Below are positions 59,483-63,917 of a DNA stretch of 64,000 nt, in pieces. The stretch's first letter is position 1. Each line of letters starts with the position of its first letter. A program made the position numbers and the translations under genes. Below the pieces are notes generated by a model that was not told the origin of the DNA, ran no database searches, and saw only the letters and a program-made list of their open reading frames with translations. The stretch is from Patiria miniata (taxonomy: Eukaryota > Echinodermata > Asteroidea > Valvatida > Asterinidae), in the NCBI RefSeq assembly GCF_015706575.1, contig NW_024037076.1:21022898-21086897 (forward strand), in the 5' to 3' direction.

Positions 59483-62139
59483 TGAGTTCATGTGGACGTG
59501 CGACTCACCAACAGCCTCATGACAAACTTATTGAGGAATATAGCTCTCATTCTTCCCATGCTCAGCCCCACACGGATGTCGACACAGCTCATATCAGAGT
59601 AGCCATCGGCTGCAGTAGCTCCGTTAAACAGCTCTGCCTTGACTTTGAATACTTCATCGTCAACGATGGAAACAATCTATGAAAGCAAACACATCGCCAT
59701 AGTTGCTTAACATGGGTACCAAATCTGTAATTGTCCCCTCATTGTTTCACCTATTTTTAAGTCAGTCAGACTCTACTGAAGGTAGTCACTTGTCAGTTAC
59801 ATTCTGCTAACTACCAGCCCAATAGGGACCAAGTTCATCATCAGTACTTCAAAGTAGAAGTGCATTGCATTATTAAATTTTAAGTTGAGTTACATTCCTG
59901 TGTGTTCCTGTTGCCATTTCTTTGTCACATTTTACTGCAAGCCCACAGATATTGGGTACAGTTTTGGTTTTCGTTTCAAATTCCAATGACCAGATCCAAC
60001 AGAACAAGTCTTAAGGACGTTTTCCACTGTGCTTTTTGAATATGTATTACAATGAGTATGCACAGCTCATGACTCAATTACAAATTCTCATGAGCACAAC
60101 GTGTGGGTGAAAACATTGACTGTTCCTTAGATTTCCATTGTGCAAGATGTGCTCGAGGGCCTTTGACTCAAAAGAAGATTGCTGCTTCATCCTCGTGGTT
60201 GTGCACTTTTTGATAAAAGCATTTTTTTTCCGGTCAGTCCCAATGCCATTAAGTCTTGGTTAGGCTCCATGTGTAAATATGGATGATACATTGGGAACAA
60301 AATTGAGTTCCCTTAATCACAGCAATGCCTTCTAAGACTCCAGAAGTACCTAGAAATAACAAAACCAACATAAAGTGACCTCCTGGCGTCTGGCAACTGA
60401 CCTTGGGATGTAGAGCTCCTGGTGTAGGGTCAGTGACAGTGATGTCATGCAAGGAGGCAGTCACTGTTGTCAAGTGTTTCTGAAGCAGAACACCAGCTTC
60501 CAATCCTAGATGAAGGGTAATCAAAAGTAACATTTTAAAAACCTGAGTGTGTGTGTGCTGGCTTTATGTAGATGTATCACCTAGTCCACTGGTAACCACT
60601 TCCTAAGACGGCATGACAATCGTGAAATAAATACATGTGCTCACAGAGAGCACATTACTTGCAAATTCATAGTTGGTGTTCCTTTTTGCATGTTTGGAAC
60701 ATGTTCGTAATTTTATAAAATAGTCAATAACTGAGAAAGACAAATGAATAAAAGGAAAAAAACAAACCGTTTTGCACACTTTGAAAATGGTGTCTTGTTG
60801 GCAAGGGGTCCAATGACATGTGGTCTCTATACTTTCAATAGTATAACTCCCTGGGAATATTTCAGACTTAAGAGGAGGATTGTTGATTTAACCACTTAAT
60901 TCAATGATGTGTGCGTGTTAATAAGGGAATAACAGTGTGAGGAGCCGGTCTTCACTGCGTGATAATGACCGGGTGTGGGGGTGACCGCTGTTAATGGACC
61001 GAGACGAAGTCGAGGTCCATTAACAGCGGTCACCCCCACACCCGGTCATTATCACGCAGTGAAGACCGGATCCTCACACTGTTATTCCCATTAATAAATA
61101 CCTTTTTAACGAAATAAACAGTTAAAATGCTCCAATTTTGTGACTTTCTTTCGGCGATATTTCCAGACTTTTTTGTGTTCATGTTCATGGGCCATATTTT
61201 AGCCTAACAGCTATAACGACGTAAACTCAACAGAAACTGCTGCCGTAGCGAAACAAATTACAACAATGTTTTCATATCTTTACCTGATGGAGGAAGCTGA
61301 AATCTCGTTTACACATTCCTTGTGTCCGGAATTACAAAGATGCATGGTTTAGGAAAGGTAAATATGTCGGTGGGTGAAGTGTTAAAAGAAAATAAATCGT
61401 AGATCTACGCTTTCGTCGTAAACATCCTCAGTATATACTGCACTGCTGTACGATGTCGTTTCAAAACTTCCTTACGCGCGCGCACGCACGCATCCCTAGC
61501 AACTGTGTTGCGTACGCGAGTCAGTCTCACGCGATGGGGGTTGAGCGCATGTGCAGTGCTCTATTGTTACAAGCTACCGCAGGACTGTTACTATATTTTG
61601 ACCAATCATTGGCTTGCATGGGGCTGAACGGGGCTGGATCAATGCTGGTTCAGGGGCCATTTATTCGCTTGATCTTTGAAGCCGGTCCATTATCACCGTT
61701 AATGCCCGGCCACGTGATCGAGTCTCGACCAATCAGAAACCATCAACTCTCCAAGGTATTTATTAATACTATTTTTTCCCATAACAAAAATTGTTCTTAA
61801 TGCTGCCTGTTGCTATATCAGTTTAAAACCAGCCAGCAGACTCAGCAAGCTCAGTAGTTACGTGGTCATCACAGGAAGAGGTCATGGGTTCGAGTCCCAC
61901 CCAAGTAACCTTACGACAGCACTGAGCACACAGTTAGGTCAAGAAGGGCAAATCCAACATTACACTGGTCACTATCACATGATAATATGAAGTGATGTTT
62001 AAACAAATATAATTACCTTTGATGTATACCTCTGTGAGGCAGGTATCTTTTGTGCACAGGACCAGAGAGATGACATCTAGATTAGCAGTCACTTTGACAT
62101 CAATCACATCACTAGGCTTCACTTTCTTGACCCTCTTGC
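5176..62139 (-). CDS. VPS13A: VPS13A/C-type bridge-like lipid transfer protein, C-terminal 2241 residues (partial gene, 47 exons)
   Basis: The protein is a rod-shaped lipid channel that moves bulk phospholipid between organelles at membrane contact sites (family knowledge). All 47 exons were read by eye. Each has GT donor and AG acceptor borders, and the phases join to one open frame of 6728 nt ending in TAA at 5178-5176. Landmarks shared with human VPS13A/C include [49 protein letters not shown] and ARPTGG-like AKPTGG. Residue numbers below count from the first full codon at 62137. The human protein is about 3170 residues, so about the first 1000 residues and the start codon lie to the right of the window. 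VPS13A and VPS13C are sister genes in vertebrates, and an invertebrate copy may be the single ancestor of both. VPS13B and VPS13D are unlikely on sequence. Introns not listed separately hold nothing I recognise. Confidence 0.95.
5282..5813. mobile_element. TTAA-flanked MITE, family 1, copy 1
   Basis: It is bounded by TTAAAGGGAATATACATCAT on the left and its near complement ending GTATTTTCCCTTTAA on the right. Internally it carries a 19-bp perfect palindrome (5365-5403) and the module TCTGGTTCCCTGACT/GGTCAGGGAACCAG. The right part matches, inverted, the left part of the element at 30361-31848. It lies downstream of the last VPS13A acceptor, in the final intron. TTAA target use is typical of piggyBac-type elements. 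Confidence 0.75.
6345..6447. repeat. Dispersed repeat, 'CAAACCGC...ACAATGTAATACA' type, copy 1
   Basis: It shares ACCCTGCCTGTTA, CAAACCGC, CTATGG-TTTAT and ACAATGTA-TACA in the same order with 16716-16820 and, more weakly, with 56431-56507. All three are in the same orientation. The class is unknown. Confidence 0.5.
7697..8075. mobile_element. TTAA-flanked MITE with CCCTAACC ends, copy 1
   Basis: It begins TTAACCCTAACCC and ends GGGTTAGGGTTAA, and the first CCCTAA box is echoed at 7672-7680. The interior repeats TCCAACAGA-TTCAAC motifs on both strands at 10-60-bp intervals, as if built from an amplified short unit. It lies in the intron between exons 44 and 45. Confidence 0.7.
8090..8355. 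mobile_element. Inverted-repeat element, 'CCAATTTCATGGCTCT' family, copy 1
   Basis: The left end GACCCAATTTCATGGCTCTG is mirrored by the right end AGAGCCATGAAATGGGGCC. The interior contains several GCTTAC/GTTAGCA-type repeats in both orientations. It is related in ends and interior style to 40272-40538. Confidence 0.65.
8518..8742. repeat. Diverged 11-bp minisatellite
   Basis: There are about 20 units on the pattern TTGTGATTGAC/CTGTGATTGGC, running without interruption and decaying toward the right end. The minus-strand open frame across it reads as Ser/Gln/His repeats and is a by-product of the array. Confidence 0.85.
9651..9925 (-). repeat. tRNA-derived SINE, copy 1 (truncated head)
   Basis: It is closely similar to 33446-33790: an ATT/AAT-rich tail at the low-coordinate end, then shared CTGAATTGCGAAGGACG, GACCACGGAGCACAGCCAGAGA and GGAAAACCAGAG segments in the same order. 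The tRNA-like part seen in the second copy is degraded or absent here. It lies in the intron between exons 43 and 44. Confidence 0.7.
10459..12861 (-). CDS. VPS13A: VPS13A exons 40-43: ATG2_C-like amphipathic segment
   Basis: Exons: 12713-12861, 12045-12240, 11078-11317 and 10459-10628 (residues 1826-2078). This is the best-conserved part of the window. [20 protein letters not shown] and [19 protein letters not shown] are followed by [55 protein letters not shown], then [20 protein letters not shown] and [20 protein letters not shown]. The Gly/Ala-rich amphipathic helices correspond to the ATG2_C-like region that associates with lipid droplets and mitochondria in mammalian VPS13A (family knowledge). 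The 10459 exon is phase 0 at its start. A GTG codon, not a start, begins the open stretch seen in that frame. Confidence 0.96.
11745..11997. mobile_element. TTAA-flanked MITE, family 3, copy 1
   Basis: The ends are TTAACCATTTCACGTC and GCGCGAACTGGTTAA. The interior matches 55726-55983 closely, including TTTTGCAGTATT-GGAACGGATGA, GGAAATATCTGTCAGCGACC, ATCAGGGTGTGCTACCCGCA and GGGTCCAGTCAATGTCAA. At 253 bp it is non-autonomous. Confidence 0.75.
12942..13065 (-). repeat. Inverted-repeat-bounded tRNA-like unit, copy 2 (degraded)
   Basis: It has the same layout as the 3458 and 56982 copies: TTGAAAGAAATTGACTGG on the left, GTTTGTCAATG on the right, and a tRNA-like minus-strand core at 12955-13019 with GGTTCAAAC as B box. 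The D arm has lost bases. Confidence 0.65.
13155..19456 (-). CDS. VPS13A: VPS13A exons 32-39: region after VAB and start of the C-terminal rod
   Basis: Exons: 19330-19456, 18614-18733, 18390-18502, 17533-17692, 16863-17079, 15945-16120, 15238-15264 and 13155-13277 (residues 1473-1825). [20 protein letters not shown] matches human [40 protein letters not shown] matches human LQDVGISLVNNYTKQEVAYI, ending at GIISSGIIW. Exon 36 gives [20 protein letters not shown] and PPKSVSAES, the counterpart of human IQIQNQVHGAVFPFVFYPVK and PPKSVTMDS. Exon 37 gives [18 protein letters not shown] (human YFKVLIQEMDLRLDLGFI). A Lys/Arg-rich stretch ([16 protein letters not shown]) follows the IIW motif, as in the human protein. 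Confidence 0.94.
13278..15237. other. Intron between exons 38 and 39
   Basis: About 2 kb, AT-rich, with a short TA run near 13457-13466, a C run of about 10 bases near 13940, and a very A-rich segment around 14950-15130. No element with definable ends was seen. Confidence 0.6.
15238..15264 (-). CDS. VPS13A: 27-nt VPS13A microexon
   Basis: The exon encodes ALGPDRSLC, with a TATTCAG acceptor and a GTAAGTG donor, both borders phase 0. The flanking exons would join in frame without it (TTGME then LKWMEEDLQ), so inclusion is optional as far as the frame goes. Confidence 0.75.
16716..16820. repeat. Dispersed repeat, 'CAAACCGC...ACAATGTAATACA' type, copy 2
   Basis: It is in the same orientation as the copy at 6345-6447, with shared ACCCTGCCTGTTA, CTCAAACCGC, GCACT-TATGG-TTTAT and ACAATGTA blocks. 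It ends about 40 bases before the donor side of exon 36. Confidence 0.5.
20009..20605. mobile_element. hAT-like MITE packed with TACTCG repeats
   Basis: The ends CAGTGTTGTAG and CTACAACACTG are perfect 11-bp inverted repeats. The flanks TACTTATA (20001-20008) and TACTTGTG (20606-20613) match at 6 of 8 positions, as a decayed 8-bp hAT target duplication would. Two blocks (about 20015-20190 and 20420-20600) are irregular arrays of TACTCG/CGAGTA, and the centre is unique. The right end lies 26 bases from the exon at 20632. Confidence 0.75.
20632..35888 (-). CDS. VPS13A: VPS13A exons 23-31: VAB domain repeats 4-6
   Basis: Exons: 35802-35888, 35369-35410, 32079-32291, 29595-29690, 28632-28736, 27188-27226, 22905-23051, 21283-21414 and 20632-20765 (residues 1140-1472). 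The remaining three repeat asparagines are N1244 in [16 protein letters not shown] (human SPYWMVNKTGRMLQYK), N1359 in [16 protein letters not shown], and N1459 in [16 protein letters not shown] (human LLINHTKNELVQYNQ). Spacing between the six is 125, 122, 116, 115 and 100 residues, a regular repeat. The [10 protein letters not shown] segment matches human CIPFWPEYAS, and [11 protein letters not shown] matches human ELGGIIAEVNL. Two very small in-frame exons (42 and 39 nt) sit in this block. The exons are widely spaced, with introns up to 4.1 kb. Confidence 0.94.
21498..22153. mobile_element. TA-flanked mariner-like fold-back element
   Basis: TA|CAGGGTGAGTC opens it and GACTCACCCTG|TA closes it. 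The two arms (about 21498-21702 and 21950-22153) are inverted copies of each other over some 200 bases with scattered differences. The 250-bp centre encodes nothing. Tc1/mariner origin is inferred from the TA duplication and the CAGGGTG start. Confidence 0.8.
23244..23669. repeat. Hairpin-tailed repeat, copy A
   Basis: The left end GATACTGTAATTTCATTGG, with CTAGGACGGCCACGTG after it, is nearly identical to 43970 onward. The right end is a long imperfect palindrome: 23531-23562 pairs with 23632-23663 (29 of 32 positions), and an inner GGGCACATAGCAT pairs with ATGCTATGTGCCC. The body between is CpG-rich. It lies in the 4.1-kb intron between exons 28 and 29. Confidence 0.65.
23670..27187. other. 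Remainder of the 4.1-kb intron between exons 28 and 29
   Basis: It contains a (TA)n tract near 25050, a G run of 11 near 26177, a short AC repeat near 26300 and a GC-richer patch at about 26340-26720 with no definable element ends. No exon-like frame was found on either strand. Confidence 0.55.
27188..27226 (-). CDS. VPS13A: 39-nt symmetric VPS13A exon
   Basis: The exon encodes [13 protein letters not shown], with a TTTCCAG acceptor and a GTAAGA donor, both borders phase 0. It is isolated between introns of 1.4 and 4.1 kb. The peptide is a flexible basic loop, and the human protein is shorter here (KMDYQVGVTI), so the exon is a good cassette candidate. Confidence 0.85.
30361..31848. mobile_element. 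TTAA-flanked element, family 1, long copy
   Basis: It is bounded by TTAAAGGGATATACAACATT and its complement ending GTTGTATATTCCCTTTAA. It is inverted relative to 5282-5813, sharing both ends, the GACTGTTAGTGAATGACAGT and GCCGACCAGCATTGGAA blocks and the GGGAACCAG module. About 1 kb of extra interior includes a 113-codon minus-strand open frame (30672-31013) with no motif I recognise, and a C/G-rich stretch near 31430-31490. It lies in the intron between exons 25 and 26. Confidence 0.7.
32557..33069. mobile_element. TTAA-flanked MITE, family 2
   Basis: It opens TTAAAGCTATAGTCCATCAT and closes ATGATGGACTATAGCTTTAA, a 20-bp perfect inverted repeat. It is 513 bp long with a CpG-rich middle (32790-32870) and no coding potential. 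Confidence 0.8.
33446..33790 (-). repeat. tRNA-derived SINE, copy 2
   Basis: The minus strand reads a B-box-like GGTTCGATTCC (complement at 33722-33732) near the high-coordinate end, then a body, then an AT-rich tail at 33446-33465. It is similar to 9651-9925 in the same orientation. The apparent peptide frames in both copies are accidental. Confidence 0.7.
34165..34247. repeat. Tandem repeat, 29-bp unit, nearly three copies
   Basis: The unit is TGACTATTGATAACAAGAGA followed by TGGACCACG. The second and third copies are identical over most of their length, and the first differs by a few bases. Each unit contains a CACGTG palindrome. Confidence 0.8.
35369..35410 (-). CDS. VPS13A: 42-nt symmetric VPS13A exon
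   Basis: The exon encodes [14 protein letters not shown]. It has a CAG acceptor and a CAG|GTAACT donor, and both borders are phase 0. It lies between MIMLS and [12 protein letters not shown], where human VPS13A has LKLLDYLNHDWKSEY. It could be constitutive or a cassette. Confidence 0.88.
36430..36790 (+). repeat. tRNA-derived SINE with ATT tail
   Basis: A B-box-like GGTTCAAGTCC lies at 36492-36502, followed by a body with CCTTGGGCAAGG, ATGGCAGCATCAAGCTGTAT and CCCCAGGGAGCTTAGATG, then a GCACTTTGA-AAGTGCTA segment and a TTATTATTATT tail ending near 36789. The layout is tRNA head, body and microsatellite tail. Confidence 0.75.
37372..45025 (-). CDS. VPS13A: VPS13A exons 17-22: VAB domain repeats 1-3
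   Basis: Exons: 44903-45025, 43672-43824, 42953-43120, 42203-42354, 37963-38086 and 37372-37503 (residues 856-1139). The VPS13 adaptor-binding domain is a beta propeller-like array of six repeats, each with one conserved Asn, and it recruits the protein to organelles through short proline motifs in adaptors (family knowledge). Visible Asn positions are N881 in [13 protein letters not shown]1006 in [16 protein letters not shown] and N1128 in [17 protein letters not shown]. They match human MILNSLGLTIS, VQIRNHFSVPLSVY and PPILLRNLLPYKIAY. A 4.1-kb intron (38087-42202) splits repeats 2 and 3. Confidence 0.94.
38087..42202. other. 4.1-kb intron between exons 20 and 21
   Basis: It holds one inverted-repeat element (40272-40538, listed separately), a CpG-containing patch at 38590-38740 and otherwise AT-rich unique-looking sequence. 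No further VPS13A exon fits, because the flanking exons already join in phase (two bases plus one). Confidence 0.6.
40272..40538. mobile_element. Inverted-repeat element, 'CCAATTTCATAG' family, copy 2
   Basis: GGGCCCAATTTCATAGTACT, with GCTTAACAG after it, is mirrored at the right end by CTGTTAAGCAGTGCTAAGAA followed by ATTGGGCC. The interior is rich in GCTTA/TAAGC motifs in both orientations, as in 8090-8355. Confidence 0.7.
43970..44243. repeat. Hairpin-tailed repeat, copy B, with a three-unit tandem repeat
   Basis: Its left 37 bases match copy A except for one or two positions. The right end shares ATATCACAGCAGTCAACAAT with copy A, but the palindrome has lost its left arm. Between them (44030-44124) is a tandem of three units of about 32 bp on the pattern CATATACACTGCGTTGAATA plus TAGATTACCT. 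Confidence 0.65.
45173..45266. repeat. C-rich array followed by a G-rich segment
   Basis: 45173-45227 is built of short CCGGTCTC, CCGGTCCC and CCGCTCCC units. After a spacer of about 20 bases comes GGCCGGGGGCCGGGGGATGG, so the two halves can pair partly. It lies in the intron about 150 bases upstream (in gene direction) of exon 17. Confidence 0.7.
45858..51593 (-). CDS. VPS13A: VPS13A exons 11-16: rod segment leading to the VAB domain
   Basis: Exons: 51471-51593, 50698-50850, 49550-49652, 47965-48155, 47666-47794 and 45858-46037 (residues 563-855). [20 protein letters not shown] matches human ACPFLPVKRKGKITTVLQPC almost residue for residue. [18 protein letters not shown] follows, then [20 protein letters not shown] (human TAQLWEKKDTKTLKMWFLEE), then [17 protein letters not shown] (human IFIVLEAGIGHRTVPML), then [19 protein letters not shown], the most conserved stretch here. 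Exon 16 carries an acidic run (GEAEEEEDN) and [18 protein letters not shown], which closes the rod. Exons 14 and 15 are only 170 bases apart. Confidence 0.94.
46399..46627. mobile_element. Small hAT-like element containing a 58-nt G run
   Basis: The left end CAGGCCCATCGCCA and the complement of the right end CAGCCCCGTCGCCA agree at 12 of 14 positions. The flanks CTTTGGAC (46391-46398) and TTTTGGAC (46628-46635) are a near-perfect 8-bp duplication. Inside, G occupies every position of 46414-46471, and C runs of 11-12 follow near 46496-46507 and 46590-46600. The length of the G run may be an assembly estimate. Confidence 0.75.
46717..46942. mobile_element. TTAA-flanked MITE with CCCTAACC-type ends, degraded copy
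   Basis: It begins TTAACCCTCTCCAACCC and ends GGGGTTAGGATTA, with several TCCAAC and GTTGGA motifs inside as in 7697-8075. The right TTAA is lost. Confidence 0.55.
52197..56361 (-). CDS. VPS13A: VPS13A exons 6-10: rod segment with two low-complexity linkers
   Basis: Exons: 56205-56361, 54934-55061, 54041-54216, 53259-53344 and 52197-52486 (residues 284-562). [19 protein letters not shown] leads into a linker of roughly 60 residues rich in Pro, Ser, Thr, Glu and Ala (about residues 307-360), placed like the variable loop in human VPS13[21 protein letters not shown] resumes the rod. [18 protein letters not shown] matches the human [37 protein letters not shown] matches human MYICASVEFLQTV. A second linker follows ([18 protein letters not shown] and on, rich in Thr and Pro). 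[18 protein letters not shown] matches the human INVIIKNPEIVFVAD. The acceptor of exon 6 was placed at 56361 rather than the nearer AG at 56352 because only the longer form (VCIGPDDF) keeps frame with exon 5. Confidence 0.93.
55726..55983. mobile_element. TTAA-flanked MITE, family 3, copy 2
   Basis: The ends are TTAAGCAGTTCACG and GGCACGAACTGGTTAA. Most of the interior is shared with 11745-11997 in the same orientation. It lies in the intron between exons 6 and 7. Confidence 0.75.
56431..56507. repeat. Dispersed repeat, 'CAAACCGC...ACAATGTAATACA' type, copy 3 (weak)
   Basis: It has the same block order as the 6345 and 16716 copies (CCAAACC, GGTATGATTTT, GTACAATGTAATACAAGT), with more divergence. 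Confidence 0.35.
56982..57109 (-). repeat. Inverted-repeat-bounded tRNA-like unit, copy 3
   Basis: The minus-strand core 56997-57068 (72 nt) folds on paper as a tRNA: acceptor GGCTGGA with TCCAGTC (one G-U pair), D stem GCTC/GAGC, anticodon stem CCGGA/TCTAG (one mismatch, one G-T), T stem GCAGG/CCTGC. The outer arms are TTGAACAAAGAAATTGAC (56982-56999) and GTCAATACCCCTGTTCAA (57092-57109). The loop has C at position 33 and the apparent anticodon is GGT. Confidence 0.75.
57184..62139 (-). CDS. VPS13A: VPS13A exons 1-5: central RBG rod segment
   Basis: Exons: 62017-62139, 60402-60505, 59509-59676, 58318-58625 and 57184-57331 (residues 1-283). They give alternating beta-strand hydrophobic patterns typical of the repeating beta-groove rod. 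[15 protein letters not shown] is followed by [19 protein letters not shown], then [18 protein letters not shown] and [10 protein letters not shown], then [17 protein letters not shown], which matches the human FIDNFQAAKQALAEAT helix. [13 protein letters not shown] matches the human APVVVIPQSPVSEN, and QLSRAIMEGG the human MRLYRSRF. Exon 4 includes an Ala-rich helix ([14 protein letters not shown]) linking two groove modules. The first exon begins two bases into a codon, so at least one coding exon lies upstream. The rod lines a hydrophobic groove for lipid acyl chains (family knowledge). Confidence 0.93.
57945..58159. mobile_element. TTAA-flanked MITE with CCCTAACC ends, copy 2
   Basis: It opens TTAACCCTAACCTTCCCAAC and closes GGGAGTTAGGGTTAA. 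The interior carries repeated CATCAAAATCCA-type motifs and their complements (GGATTTTGACGGACT, GGATTTCCATGGATTT). It is 215 bp long and ends about 160 bases from exon 4. Confidence 0.7.
59450..59482. repeat. AAT microsatellite
   Basis: About ten uninterrupted AAT units lie 27 bases from the donor of exon 3, on its downstream side in gene direction. Confidence 0.9.
60925..61089. repeat. Near-perfect 76-bp palindrome with 13-nt spacer
   Basis: 60925-61000 and 61014-61089 are reverse complements with a single mismatch (GGAGCC against GGATCC). The spacer GAGACGAAGTCGA is at 61001-61013. The pairing continues outward after a 2-base offset through TTAAT. It belongs to a larger repeat reaching to about 61770 (see 61090-61770). 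Confidence 0.95.
61090..61770. repeat. Body of hairpin-tailed repeat, copy C
   Basis: ATTAATAAATACCTT at 61090-61104 is mirrored by AAGGTATTTATTAAT at about 61754-61768. The body is CpG-rich (61470-61560). Near the far end GGCCACGTG is followed by GACCAATCAGAAA, comparable with the GGTCTAGGACGGCCACGTG end of copies A and B read in reverse. The 115-codon open frame at 61453-61800 lies inside the repeat and shows no protein motif. Confidence 0.55.
61826..61925 (+). repeat. Possible SINE head fragment
   Basis: GGGTTCGAGTCCCACCC resembles a tRNA B box and T arm on the plus strand, with a weak A-box-like AGCTCAGTAGTTACGTGG upstream. No tail was found. Confidence 0.4.
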
Positions 62140-63792
62140 CTGAAAAAAAACAGACAAAATGTGCTTATATTCCAAGGGAAGAATGCATCATTTTGAGTTA
62201 ATGCAGATACTAAACATAAGTACTTATTTCAGAGATGCTGTGTGTATCTGATTTCAAACCTTAATCAACGTTGCCAAGGAGAAAGCTAACTCAGGAATGG
62301 GCGTATACAATTGACAAATGAGTACCTGGATAAAGTCAAAAACCTCCTAAACTTGAAAGCTTTGGTTAGACCCCAAATTGACATATGAAAACCAAAATAC
62401 TTTCAATTAACACATCATGGAAATTGAAGCGTCCAAAGACGAGCAATCCCGGCCTCAAGGACATGAGTTGTGTGGAGAGACTGTAACATCTCTCAAGTTA
62501 CCAGCCATAGCATACCCAGGTGCAAGACATGTAAAATAGTCACTGGGATATACAACTCAGATGTAACAAACCTCATATAAAGGGGTTATCAATACAAAGT
62601 TTCCAAGAATAGTACCTCATTGAATGTTAGAAAGAAGTGAGGTAAGTTAAGCTTTAAGCATCTCATTTGAACATCTGCCAACTTTTGCAATAATAGCACA
62701 AGTAGGACAGACCGTGTGAGAACAGTCTTCCTGAGCCATTTGCTATCTGTGTCACACTCTTGAGCTTTCACTGCTGAAATGTGCTGTATTTCTGCATCAA
62801 AAATCTCTAGTAACTTCGTTTATCACTGGCCAAAGTTTACATCTAGTCGCAATTAATTTTCAAGGCTTTGAAAAGCTGCTATCTACACAGTGCCCTTTGT
62901 AGCACTGGGCGCAACCATTTTGACAACAGTTTTCGATGGCACTGTTGTTCCATATTTGCAGGGCCCAGCTAGCACTAACGCTTAGGTTGCCATGAGTGGG
63001 ACGCAAACCTGATGCAGCCTTAGTTACATCAATCAATTAGTCTGGTTCCCTGACCCCACTGTCCTTTGGAGTTCAAAAATGGGGTCCGGTAACTAGCGGT
63101 GAATCTGGCATACATTGCCCGGAATTCTAGGTAATGTATGTTAACTATATGCATGTTGCACAGTGGTTTAAAACCAGATGTGACCCAGACATCAGTATAT
63201 TCCAGGATTTTAAACAGTCAAATGTCCTATAAAATACATCAAGCATGTTTAAGTACCATCTCTGGGTATAGAAAACTAGGTTGGCTATTATCTAAAAACG
63301 TAACTCACCGAAATTGTCAAAAACTGGAGCTAAATTTCAAAAGAGGGCACTATTTATCAATGGCGCCCTACTGTGACGATTTTTGCATTAATGTTTATTA
63401 CACGTCCATATCGCTTCTCATCACCGTACCGGCACGGAAGCCACACATTTTGTTGTTGTTAATTTTGGATTTACTATGTTAAATAAAGATTAAACCAGCT
63501 TGTAGATGCAAGTTTTCAAGGTGATTACTTTGTTATTATTTTTAATAATGTATTCCCTGTGATAAGGCCATTTATATGCAAAATGTTATCATTAATCTTA
63601 CTATTATTTCCTGTTGTATTTTACCGTGGAAATCCGAAAATGGTGCTCTTAAGTGGTGCAGCCGGTATTTGTTCCTTCTAGCTAAGAGAAAAACCTGTAA
63701 TTATTGAGACTTATTTGTGAAAACAGATAAAATCATATATTGGGCCACTGCTCTTACAAAAATGGCTGTCCTCAATTCATCTAATATCGCAC
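62140..63792. other. Intron upstream of exon 1 (in the window's numbering)
   Basis: It is AT-rich, with a fragment TCTGGTTCCCTGACCCCACT at 63041-63060 that also occurs in the TTAA family 1 elements. No additional exon was recognised with confidence. A small unrecognised exon here would resolve the phase conflict with 63793-63917. Confidence 0.5.
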
Positions 63793-63917
63793 CCGTTCTG
63801 TTGCTGCTGGCGTGGTTCCACTTCATCTAGAGGATTAATTCTCGGGCGATCAAGCTCAGCTTTGGGAACATCAGCTTCATCCCCTTCTGACATATATGTA
63901 ATTGTGAAATCCATCGC
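63793..63917 (-). CDS. VPS13A: Candidate additional upstream VPS13A exon
   Basis: Reading leftward from an AG at 63919-63918, an open frame begins AMDFTITYMSEGDEADVP and ends RQQQQN plus two bases before a GT at 63792-63791. A short helix followed by an acidic, Gln-rich loop just before the [11 protein letters not shown] segment of the next exon fits the same place in human VPS13A. The acceptor has a weak pyrimidine tract. The exit phase (two bases) does not match the entry phase of the exon at 62139 (two bases needed after one). Either a small exon lies between, the acceptor eight bases downstream (after CAAGAG) is used, or the call is wrong. Confidence 0.5.

Noticed and set aside
61453-61800. 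115-codon plus-strand open frame in a CpG-rich patch
   Set aside because: It lies inside repeat C, and no conserved motif or splice partner was seen.
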